Below are positions 6,601 through 13,624 of a stretch of 15,617 nucleotides of DNA, piece by piece (position 1 is the first letter of the stretch; each line of letters opens with the position of its first letter). The DNA is from an uncultured Collinsella sp. GTDB lineage: Bacteria; Actinomycetota; Coriobacteriia; Coriobacteriales; Coriobacteriaceae. A program made the position numbers and the translations under genes. The notes under the pieces are model-generated. The model did not search any database. It saw only the letters and a program-made list of their open reading frames with translations, and was not told where the DNA came from. The stretch lies in assembly GCA_937997605.1 (NCBI GenBank), contig CALLFD010000270.1, positions 1 through 15,617 on the forward strand. Direction: 5' to 3'.

Positions 6601-7530
6601 CTAAGCAGCGAGATCGGATGCGTCTTGGTAGGACGCCATAGGACGGGTAGCGCCCGCGACCGTGGTCACCAGATTGCGAACGCGGGAGAACGTGGCAGTG
6701 ACCACCTCGTTGGCACGGCTGTAGTCGACATCGCGCTCGTAGAGCGAAACGAGCGCACGGCCCATGCCATAGGTGCCCGCGGCAGCAGTGAGCGCCTTGA
6801 CGGCAAACCCAATATGCGGCGTCTGCTTGACGAGCGCGCGGGTGACCGCGCGGATCACAAGACCGCCGGCAAGCACGCCCGCGACCTCGTAGCCGCGCTC
6901 GGGCTTAATGCCGCGTCCAAAGACGGCAGCGAGCTCAAAGAGCATGCCCACCTGCGCCAGCGCCATAACGGGATAATCGGCGCCCGGCAAAAACACCAGC
7001 GCACCGGTCGCCATATTGGTGAGCGCGCACGAGGTGATGATACGATTGGCCGCCGCGATGCGCATGAAGGCAAAGTTCGCCGCAAAGGCCGTTTCCTTGT
7101 CGGTGCGATCGAGAATCCAGCGGGCAAGCGTCTCGAGCAGATACGTCTTATCGGTTGCCGCTACCACGCCGAGCATGGGCGTGGACTCCTCGATAAACGG
7201 CACCTCCACAGCAGACTCGGCAAGCACGCACACGGGCGCGCCGGCGATCACGAGCTCCTGCACGGCACTCTCCAAGCGGTCGGAACCACACGAGAGCACC
7301 AGTACCACATCGGTATCGGTCTTTGGAGCAATTCGCTCCTCCCCCAGACGCTCGACGCGCACAATGCCCGAGGTCGTCTGCGGCACAAAGGCGTCACGCA
7401 CCGTCTCGGCCAGAAAGCGCGAGGCGGACGAATCCAGATAGACCGAGACGCGCACCGGCGTATCGGAATCCTTCTTAACGGACGCGCCCATCTTAAAAGC
7501 GCGGGTCAGCTTATCTACGGGAATTTTCAT
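6601..7530 (-). CDS. DUF697/YcjF-like membrane-associated protein, function unknown
   Basis: This 309-residue protein has two parts. The N-terminal 150 residues look like an alpha/beta fold with strands VVLVLS (75-80) and IAGAPVCVLAES (95-106), spaced like the end of a GTPase G domain. There is no P-loop and no NKxD, so if it descends from a GTPase it is degenerate. The C-terminal part (about 160-265) carries the DUF697-like pattern LPGADYPVMALAQVGMLFEL, then AGGLVIRAVTRALVK and GTYGMGRALVSLYER, with hydrophobic helices likely to enter or lie on the membrane. The start is ATG at 7530 with GGAGGGG upstream. It follows rodA by 18 bases and runs into the radical SAM gene, whose Shine-Dalgarno overlaps its TAG stop. 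Its position suggests an envelope or cell-shape link, but that is only context. Confidence 0.8.
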   Translation of the reverse strand: MKIPVDKLTRAFKMGASVKKDSDTPVRVSVYLDSSASRFLAETVRDAFVPQTTSGIVRVERLGEERIAPKTDTDVVLVLSCGSDRLESAVQELVIAGAPVCVLAESAVEVPFIEESTPMLGVVAATDKTYLLETLARWILDRTDKETAFAANFAFMRIAAANRIITSCALTNMATGALVFLPGADYPVMALAQVGMLFELAAVFGRGIKPERGYEVAGVLAGGLVIRAVTRALVKQTPHIGFAVKALTAAAGTYGMGRALVSLYERDVDYSRANEVVTATFSRVRNLVTTVAGATRPMASYQDASDLAA

Positions 7531-7548
7531 AGCAAACCCCTCCAGCGG

Positions 7549-8775
7549 TTACGCGGCGCCCGAACGATGCCGCCATATGGATTGTACGATACCCACCGTC
7601 AGCAGTTGGATCATCATCGAAGACGAACCAAAGCTAATAAACGGTAGCGGAATACCGGTAATCGGCATCATGCCGATGCACATGCCGATGTTCTCAAAGG
7701 TCTGGAATGCCCACATGCCGACGATACCTACGCACGACAGACGCAGGAACAGCGACTCACACTTAAAGGCGACGCGAATCGTCGAAAAGATCAGCAGCAC
7801 GTAGAGGCACAGGAGAAAAAAGGAACCGCAAAAACCAAAGGTCTCGGACAGGAAGGCGAAGACGAAGTCGGTGTGGAACTCAGGCAGAAAGCCGCCGGCC
7901 GACTGCGTCGCATGGCCCAAACCCTTACCAAAGAAGCCGCCCGAGCCAACGGCGATAAGCGACTGCTGCAGGTTGTAGGCATCGTCCGAATCGGCATTAT
8001 CGGGGTCGATAAAGACCGTCAGACGGTTCATCTGGTACTGCTTGATGAGCACATCGTGGCCGAGCAACGAATCAAAGACCGAATCGAGCGCCAGAACGAG
8101 GGCCACCAGGCCCACGAGCAGGGCCAGAGTCGACAGCACCCATTCGCGGCGTGCACCGCTCATACAAATGACGATGGCGCCCGAAACAAGCACGACCAGG
8201 CCCGAGCCCAGGTCGCCCATGGCAACGACGGCCAAAAACGGAATGGACAGCATGCCGCAGAGCTTGACGTAGTCGCGAACGGTATCGATGCGACCGTTAT
8301 ACTGCGAGCCAAGCGTAGCAATAAAGAAGATGGTGATGAGCTTGGCAAGCTCAACCGGCTGGAATGTCAAGCCGATACCGGGAATCTTGATCCAGCCCGT
8401 CATGCCCAGACCGCCTGTATAGGACAGACCCGGAATCTTGGGCGAGAGGATCACGATCAGGTCGATGACGAGCAACGCCGTCGAGAAATTGGAAATACCG
8501 CGCAGGTCGGTACGCCAGACCAGCACCGCCAGCACCGTACCGATTCCAATTCCCAGCAGATGGCGTGAGAACGAAGCGTCGGCCTTAAACTGCGAAGCCG
8601 ACCAGATAATGATGGCACCGTAGGCGACGAGAGCCACAGTAGCCACGAGCACACCGATATGCACCTTTTGGCGAAACGTGCCGCGCGAGGCCGAAAGTTG
8701 CTTGTTGACACGGTCCAGGCTGCTGCGAGAGCCGGTCTTGGTTGAACGGAACAGATCCGCCGGAGAAAAATCCAT
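7549..8775 (-). CDS. rodA: RodA, SEDS-family peptidoglycan glycosyltransferase
   Basis: RodA polymerises lipid II into glycan strands for side-wall elongation, paired with PBP2. The 408-residue protein has the multi-span SEDS pattern. Signatures are FQPVELAKL (138-146), IAVGSGGFFGKGLG (274-287), FLPEFHTDFVFAFLSE (296-311) with the catalytically important Asp at 303, NIGMCIGMMPITG (362-374), and GIPLPFISFGSSSM (374-387). About 38 hydrophilic, Ser/Arg-rich residues precede the first membrane span, longer than in E. coli RodA, and would lie in the cytoplasm. The start is ATG at 8775 with AGGAGG 5 bases upstream; that Shine-Dalgarno overlaps the TAG of the PBP2 gene (TAGGAGG), implying coupled translation. 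RodA rather than FtsW is favoured by the mre-mrdA context. Confidence 0.95.
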   Translation of the reverse strand: MDFSPADLFRSTKTGSRSSLDRVNKQLSASRGTFRQKVHIGVLVATVALVAYGAIIIWSASQFKADASFSRHLLGIGIGTVLAVLVWRTDLRGISNFSTALLVIDLIVILSPKIPGLSYTGGLGMTGWIKIPGIGLTFQPVELAKLITIFFIATLGSQYNGRIDTVRDYVKLCGMLSIPFLAVVAMGDLGSGLVVLVSGAIVICMSGARREWVLSTLALLVGLVALVLALDSVFDSLLGHDVLIKQYQMNRLTVFIDPDNADSDDAYNLQQSLIAVGSGGFFGKGLGHATQSAGGFLPEFHTDFVFAFLSETFGFCGSFFLLCLYVLLIFSTIRVAFKCESLFLRLSCVGIVGMWAFQTFENIGMCIGMMPITGIPLPFISFGSSSMMIQLLTVGIVQSIWRHRSGAA

Positions 8776-8784
8776 CGCAACCTC

Positions 8785-10854
8785 CTATCGAACCGAAGAA
8801 TCGCCCGAGGCCGAAGAGGTATCGGGCTCGCCATAAATCACGCCGAGCACGTCGCGCACGACATGCATCGCGGTATCTGAGCCACCGCCGCCCTGCTCCA
8901 GGACGGTAGCGATGACATACTTGGGGTCATCGGCCGGTGCATAGGCGCAGAACCACGCGTATTCGTCCTCGCCGCTTTTCTCGCCCGTGCCCGACTTGCC
9001 GTATACCTGCGGCGTCAGGGTGCCAAAGTGCGCCGCCAGGGACGTCGATGCCGTGTAAATCACGTCGTGCATGCCGTTGCGAACTAGAGCCAAATCCGAA
9101 TCGCTGTTGATCTTGGCCTCCAGGCGCTTCTTCTTGCCCTTGCCGTTGTACTTATAGGCATCGCCGTCGCCATCGCGCGACACGGCAGACAAAAACACAT
9201 GAGGCACGTACTGTTTGCCGCCGTTGGCAAGACCCATATAGGCACACGCCATCTGCAGGGGCGTCACCAGGATGTCACCCTGGCCGATGGCAATGTTGGT
9301 CATATCGCCGGCATTCCACTTGCGGTCCTCGGCAGATGCGTCGGTGAAGTACGACTCTTTCCACTCGGCATCGGGAATACGGCCCGCGCCCTCACTCGGC
9401 AGATCGATACCGCAGGTCTTGCCTAGACCCCAGCGACGAAAGACCTCCTGCAGACCCTCGGGATGTTGCTCGTCATAGAAGAACGCCTTGCCCATGTCGT
9501 AGAAGACGGGGTCGCACGAGTTGGCGATACCCGACTGCAGCGTCATGGTGCCGTGGCCGGAATGCAGCCAGCAGTACTTGCCCCATGACTTGCCCAGACC
9601 CGTCCAATAGCCCGTGCAGTTGGTTGTCTGCGTTGAAGTGTAAGTTCCAAACTCAAGACCGGCCAGCGCCGAGAGCGGCTTGATGGTCGAGGCCGACATG
9701 TACTGTCCGCTGATGGCGCGGTTGAGCAGCGGGTGCGAACCCTTGTCATCATTGAGCTCGGTCCACACGTCATTTGAGACGCCACCGATAAAGACGGACG
9801 GATCGAACTTGGGCTGGCTCGCCATGCCCAGGATCTCGCCATTGTTGGGATCGAGACACACTACGGCGCCGTTGCCGGCATTGCTGTAGCCAGTGGTCTT
9901 GGCAAGCTCGATAGCGCTCGCCAGCGCCGTCTCGCAGGCCTGCTGGATCTTAAGGTCGAGCGTGAGCTTAATGTCGGAGCCGGCCTTCGCGGGCACGGCG
10001 CCGGCCTGACCGGTCACATTGCCCGAGGCATCGACCTTGACGGTCTGCTCGCCACGAATACCCTGCAGCAGGTTTTCGTAGTAGCTCTCAACGCCCGCCT
10101 GGCCCACGATATCGCCCGACTGGTACGTAATCTTGCCAGCAGAAGCATCATCATCGCCAGAGGTTTTCTTATTCTGGGCCTCGAGCTGCTCGGAGGTAAT
10201 GGTGCCGGTATAGCCCAAGATATGGCATGCCGTCTCGCCGTATGGATACTGGCGCTCGGTACGCTCGGCAATCTTGACGCCCGGGAACTCGCCGGCATGC
10301 TCCTGAATATAGGCAACCGTAGAGCGACGGACGTCCGTCGCGATGGTATGCAGGCTCTGGGCGCCCTCTGTATTGTCCTGAATATTGCGAAGGACCGCCA
10401 CGTAAGGCATTCCAAGCACGTTGGCAAGATGGCGAACCAGAACCTCATCCTCGGCAAGGTCGCGGTAGGCCACGACAGCCAGTGAGGGACGGTTCTGGAC
10501 AAGCGCCACGCCATTGCGGTCGAGGATGCGACCGCGCACAGCGGGTGTTGTAACGGTGCGAGTCTGATTACTATTGGCCTGCTTCTCGTAATAGTCCGAC
10601 GAGACCATCTGCATGCCCCACAGCTTGACGGCAAGCGCCGCAAACATCGCGCCCACACCCGTGGTGAGGATGGAAAAACGGCCCTTGAAGGCGGTCGCCG
10701 CGGTATTGCCCTCGCCCTCGGTGGCGCGCGGGGCCGTTCCATGCTGCGTATCGTAGGTAAAACGGGAATCGCCGCGACGCATGATGACCAGCGCGACCAC
10801 GATGGCCACAACCAGCACGATACCGGCGATAATAACCGTCAACTGGGAAGACAT
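8785..10854 (-). CDS. mrdA: Penicillin-binding protein 2, elongasome transpeptidase
   Basis: PBP2 cross-links the glycan strands made by RodA. The 689-residue protein has a pedestal/dimer domain from about 100 (VRGRILDRNGVALVQNRPSL) and a transpeptidase domain with STIK (389-392, Ser389 the acyl site), SCD (446-448, the PBP2-type second motif) and KSGTGE (620-625). Unlike classic PBP2 there appear to be two N-terminal membrane spans, at about 5-25 and 60-82. A hydrophilic linker between them starts with MRRGDSR, so both ends would face out and the linker would be cytoplasmic. The C-terminal domain has a Lys-rich insert near 572-577. The start is ATG at 10854 with GGAGG 7 bases upstream, fused to the mreD stop region. 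It lies 13 bases after mreD and 9 before rodA, the standard elongasome order. Confidence 0.96.
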   Translation of the reverse strand: MSSQLTVIIAGIVLVVAIVVALVIMRRGDSRFTYDTQHGTAPRATEGEGNTAATAFKGRFSILTTGVGAMFAALAVKLWGMQMVSSDYYEKQANSNQTRTVTTPAVRGRILDRNGVALVQNRPSLAVVAYRDLAEDEVLVRHLANVLGMPYVAVLRNIQDNTEGAQSLHTIATDVRRSTVAYIQEHAGEFPGVKIAERTERQYPYGETACHILGYTGTITSEQLEAQNKKTSGDDDASAGKITYQSGDIVGQAGVESYYENLLQGIRGEQTVKVDASGNVTGQAGAVPAKAGSDIKLTLDLKIQQACETALASAIELAKTTGYSNAGNGAVVCLDPNNGEILGMASQPKFDPSVFIGGVSNDVWTELNDDKGSHPLLNRAISGQYMSASTIKPLSALAGLEFGTYTSTQTTNCTGYWTGLGKSWGKYCWLHSGHGTMTLQSGIANSCDPVFYDMGKAFFYDEQHPEGLQEVFRRWGLGKTCGIDLPSEGAGRIPDAEWKESYFTDASAEDRKWNAGDMTNIAIGQGDILVTPLQMACAYMGLANGGKQYVPHVFLSAVSRDGDGDAYKYNGKGKKKRLEAKINSDSDLALVRNGMHDVIYTASTSLAAHFGTLTPQVYGKSGTGEKSGEDEYAWFCAYAPADDPKYVIATVLEQGGGGSDTAMHVVRDVLGVIYGEPDTSSASGDSSVR

Positions 10855-10867
10855 CTACGGGCCTCCC

Positions 10868-11434
10868 CTATTTGAGCTTGCGGGTCTTGGGCTTAAAGCG
10901 CATACCCGCCTGGCGTCCGCCACGTGCGGAGAATCCATAGCCGGACTGCGGCACGACGCCGGACATCAAAAACGGAATGGCAACCAGACCCGTCAGGATC
11001 GAGGACGGCAGCGCATGGCCGAAGATCGCCACGACAAAGCTCGTCTCCAAACCCATAAACAGCAAGATGATGCTGTAGATCACATTAATGACGAGCGCAA
11101 AGGCGCCCACGGTGATGCCGCGCGCACTCGGGGTACCGCCCGTCTGACCGACGGCGCTGTGCACCAGGGCAAAAGAACCCACGGTCAGCAGGAGCGACAT
11201 AACGCCCACCGGCACGGCAGCGGACAGGTCATAGAACAAGCCGCTGCAAAAACCGCACACGACGGCACGGGTCGGGTCGCCCGAGAACACGCTTAGGCAC
11301 ACCAGGATAATCATGAAGTTGACGCGACCGCCCGCAATGGAGATCTGCGGTGCCAGGCCTGCCTGCAGCAGCACGCACACAATGGCGGCGATCACAAACG
11401 TGCGGGAGCTCATCCCCTGCTCGTGTAGATCCAT
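10868..11434 (-). CDS. mreD: Rod shape-determining protein MreD
   Basis: MreD is a small integral membrane partner of MreC in the elongasome. The protein (188 residues from the chosen start) is mostly hydrophobic, with about five or six spans, and holds the family's loosely conserved segment GFCSGLFYDLSAAVPVGVMS. The C-terminal tail is strongly basic (FKPKTRKLK) and should be cytoplasmic. I chose the ATG at 11434 because AGGGGG lies 7 bases upstream. The ATG at 11440 is in frame but only one base from that Shine-Dalgarno, and would add two residues. The Shine-Dalgarno overlaps the mreC stop (TAGGGGG). Sequence conservation in this family is poor, so the call rests on topology plus position between mreC and mrdA. 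Confidence 0.92.
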   Translation of the reverse strand: MDLHEQGMSSRTFVIAAIVCVLLQAGLAPQISIAGGRVNFMIILVCLSVFSGDPTRAVVCGFCSGLFYDLSAAVPVGVMSLLLTVGSFALVHSAVGQTGGTPSARGITVGAFALVINVIYSIILLFMGLETSFVVAIFGHALPSSILTGLVAIPFLMSGVVPQSGYGFSARGGRQAGMRFKPKTRKLK

Positions 11435-11445
11435 GGACATGCCCC

Positions 11446-12444
11446 CTATTCGTTCGAGCCAGAATCGGTCATCTCGGACGTGTCGGAACTGTCATCCGAG
11501 CTCTCGTCCTTCATCTTGGTTGCAGCATCGCGCGACGTTCCCTGCGGTGTGCTGTTGGCCGTGCTCACGTCCTCATCCGAGGCCGACTGTTCGTCGGTCA
11601 GCGAGGTGATGACCAGCACTTCCTCGTTGTTCTCGGCCGTCGTCTGGGCGCGCACCACAATGGTGTAGTACACGTCGTTTGCCGATTTCTCAACCGACGA
11701 GACGGTGCCAAGCGGAAGGCCCTTGGGGAACACGCCACCGATGCCCGAGGTCACGATGATATCGCCAACCTTAACGTCGGAGTCAACGCTCACGTACTCA
11801 AGACGCAGCGTGCCGTCAGCCTGACCCTGCAGCATGCCCTGGGCGCGCGTGTCCTGCACCATGGCGGACACGCCCGAGTTCTCGTCGCCAATCAAGCGCA
11901 CGGTCGACGTTTTGGCCGATACCTCGATAATCTGGCCGATAACACCGGCAGAACTCGTCACGGGCATGTTGATGGTAAGGCCGTCGGCAGAGCCCTTGTC
12001 GATGGTAACGGTCGAGGTCCAGGCATCGCCAGAGGCACCAACGATACGAGCAGCGGTCGATTTGAGGTTGTAGGTCGACTGCAGGCCGACCAGCCCCTCC
12101 AGACGCTCGGCGGTCTTTTGAGCCTCGGAGTGCTCAGCAACCTTAGAGGTCAGTTCCTCGTTTTGCTTCTTGAGCTCGTCGAGCGTGTCCTGCGACGCCG
12201 TAAGGTTAGAGAACACGTTGCCGATCGCATTGAAGGGAGCCGCCACAGCCGAGCCCACAAAGCGCACCGGCGAGGTTATCGTCGTCACGCCCGAACGCAC
12301 GGCATGAATCGGTCCTGCCTCGCCCTCGCGAATGTAAAACGTGAGCAGCAACACCGAAATCAGGCTGAAAACAATCAACGGGCGCATACCCGTTGATTGT
12401 CGCTTGGTATTCAGATTTGTGGAGAAACCCGAAGATCGTGCCAA
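11446..12444 (-). CDS. mreC: Rod shape-determining protein MreC
   Basis: MreC is a bitopic membrane protein that scaffolds the elongasome and activates PBP2/RodA. The 332-residue protein has a short basic N-terminus, a membrane span (about 21-37, PLIVFSLISVLLLTFYI), a coiled coil (about 84-119, DTLDELKKQNEELTSKVAEH) and the MreC beta domain (about 120-282), with VKVGDIIVTSGIGGVFPKGL at 225-244. A Ser/Asp/Glu-rich tail of about 50 residues (283-332) is longer than usual. The start is TTG at 12444: AAAGGTGG lies 7 bases upstream and no ATG occurs before Met20, which would leave almost no cytoplasmic leader. A perfect 12-bp inverted repeat (12371-12400) covers codons 15-25. mreB ends 21 bases upstream and mreD begins 11 bases after the mreC stop. 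Confidence 0.95.
   Translation of the reverse strand: MARSSGFSTNLNTKRQSTGMRPLIVFSLISVLLLTFYIREGEAGPIHAVRSGVTTITSPVRFVGSAVAAPFNAIGNVFSNLTASQDTLDELKKQNEELTSKVAEHSEAQKTAERLEGLVGLQSTYNLKSTAARIVGASGDAWTSTVTIDKGSADGLTINMPVTSSAGVIGQIIEVSAKTSTVRLIGDENSGVSAMVQDTRAQGMLQGQADGTLRLEYVSVDSDVKVGDIIVTSGIGGVFPKGLPLGTVSSVEKSANDVYYTIVVRAQTTAENNEEVLVITSLTDEQSASDEDVSTANSTPQGTSRDAATKMKDESSDDSSDTSEMTDSGSNE
12371..12400 (-). repeat. Perfect 12-bp inverted repeat (hairpin) in early mreC
   Basis: The arms ACAATCAACGGG (12371-12382) and CCCGTTGATTGT (12389-12400) are exact reverse complements around a 6-base loop. In the mreC mRNA the stem starts about 44 bases after the TTG start, the loop carries the AUG of Met20, and the 3' arm runs into UUUUC. 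Stem plus short U-run looks like an intrinsic terminator or attenuator placed inside the coding region, between the mreB and mreC reading frames. A role as a protein-binding DNA site or a translation-slowing stem is also possible. The repeat is seen directly; any function is inference. Confidence 0.75.
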
Positions 12445-12465
12445 ATGGAATCCACCTTTTGGAAA

Positions 12466-13509
12466 TTAAGCATTGGTCTGGACGAAGCCGCCATCAAACG
12501 CATTGGCCTCGAGCACGCGGGCACAGCCGTTAACGACGTTATCGAGCGCCGTGGGGCTGACGTTGACCGAAACACCGGTCTCATCGCGCAGGCGCACGTC
12601 GAGACCGCGCAGCAGCGCGCCGCCACCGGTCAGCAAAATGCCGTAGTACATAAGGTCAGAGGCAAGATCGGGCGGCGTGGCATCGAGGGCGTCCTTAACG
12701 GCCTTGGCCATCTCGTCGAGCGGCTTGTTGAGCGCGCGACGGATCTCCTCGCTCTCGATGCGCACGGTCTTGGGCAGGCCCGTGATCACGTCACGGCCGT
12801 TGACCTCGACGTCGAGCTCGTCCTTGAGCGGCACGGCGGAACCGACCTTGATCTTGATGTCCTCTGCCGTACGCTCGCCGATGGCCAGGTTGTAGGCATC
12901 GCGAACGTGCGTGAGGATGGCCTGATCGAACTCGTCACCGGCAATACGGATGGACTGCGAGACGACGATGCCGCCCATAGCGATAACGGCGACCTCGGTA
13001 GTACCGCCACCGATGTCGATGACCATGGAGCCGGTGGGCTCCTCGACGGGCAGGTCGGCGCCGATAGCGGCGGCCATGGGCTCTTCGATCAGATAGGCCT
13101 GGCGGGCGCCGGCCTGGATCGTGGCCTCAAAGACGGCACGCTTCTCGACCGACGTGACACCGGAGGGAACGCAGACGACAACGCGCGGACGCGGGGTCCA
13201 CGGATAGCGCTTCTCGGACGCCTTGTCGATAAAGTAGCGAAGCATGGCTTCGGTAACATCGAAGTCGGCGATGACGCCGTCCTTCAGGGGACGAACGGCC
13301 ACGATGTTGCCGGGCGTACGGCCGAGCATGCGCTTTGCCTCGATACCGACCGCCAGGATGCGCTCGTCGTTCTTGTCGATGGCGACGACGGAGGGCTCGC
13401 GAATGACGATGCCCTTGCCGCGCACGGAGACAAGCGTATTTGCGGTACCGAGGTCGATGGCAAGATCGCCCGCATAGCTACCGAAGAACATATCCATCAA
13501 AGAAAACAA
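12466..13509 (-). CDS. mreB: Rod shape-determining actin homologue MreB
   Basis: MreB forms membrane-bound filaments that orient the elongasome. The 347-residue protein has the actin/Hsp70 nucleotide-binding motifs DLGTANT (19-25), DIGGGTTEVAV (165-175) and LTGGGALLRGL (293-303), plus the family block LIEEPMAAAIGADLPV (140-155). The first residues (FSLMDMFFG) can form the short hydrophobic membrane anchor. The best start is TTG at 13509, with AGGAG 5 bases upstream; ATG codons at 13497 and 13491 lie too far from it. It is the first gene of the mre cluster and follows a 115-base gap with a stable hairpin and a weak candidate promoter. Length and motifs are entirely regular. Confidence 0.97.
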   Translation of the reverse strand: MFSLMDMFFGSYAGDLAIDLGTANTLVSVRGKGIVIREPSVVAIDKNDERILAVGIEAKRMLGRTPGNIVAVRPLKDGVIADFDVTEAMLRYFIDKASEKRYPWTPRPRVVVCVPSGVTSVEKRAVFEATIQAGARQAYLIEEPMAAAIGADLPVEEPTGSMVIDIGGGTTEVAVIAMGGIVVSQSIRIAGDEFDQAILTHVRDAYNLAIGERTAEDIKIKVGSAVPLKDELDVEVNGRDVITGLPKTVRIESEEIRRALNKPLDEMAKAVKDALDATPPDLASDLMYYGILLTGGGALLRGLDVRLRDETGVSVNVSPTALDNVVNGCARVLEANAFDGGFVQTNA

Positions 13510-13554
13510 CGCAACTCCTGATGTGTTGGATGATTGCTGGAAAACTACTAGCTC

Positions 13555-13583
13555 ATCATACTAGCGCAAGCCCGGCACCTCAC
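13555..13583 (-). promoter_or_regulatory. Weak candidate promoter ahead of mreB
   Basis: On the minus strand TATGAT (13560-13555) matches the -10 box at five of six positions. The hexamer 17 bases upstream is GTGAGG (13583-13578), only a poor -35 match, and it lies in the hairpin at 13562-13609. Transcription would start about 40 bases before the mreB start. This is the best candidate I find in the gap; read-through from the isomerase/TPR genes is the alternative. Confidence 0.25.
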
Positions 13584-13609
13584 TTGCGGTGAAGCGCCGG
13601 GCAAAGCTA
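13562..13609 (-). terminator. Stable hairpin between the TPR gene and mreB, no T-run
   Basis: GCCCGGC and GCCGGGC (13602-13596 and 13576-13570 on the minus strand) pair exactly. Seven further pairs (two of them G-U) continue inward to a 5-base CGCAA loop. Outer TAGC/GCTA arms extend it past a small internal loop. It begins 15 bases after the TPR gene stop. No T-run follows on either strand, so it may be a processing or stability element or a Rho-type boundary rather than a classic intrinsic terminator. The structure itself is clear; the terminator label is tentative. Confidence 0.4.
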
Positions 13610-13624
13610 AATCCCATAAGGTCA

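Noticed and set aside
6625..7647. Plus-strand open frame of 340 codons opposite the DUF697 gene
   Set aside because: The composition is Arg/His/Gly-rich, as expected for a shadow frame, and no domain is visible.
11350..13521. Two long plus-strand open frames opposite mreC and mreB
   Set aside because: They lie antisense to MreB and MreC with all expected motifs, have no Shine-Dalgarno of note, and are shadows of codon bias.
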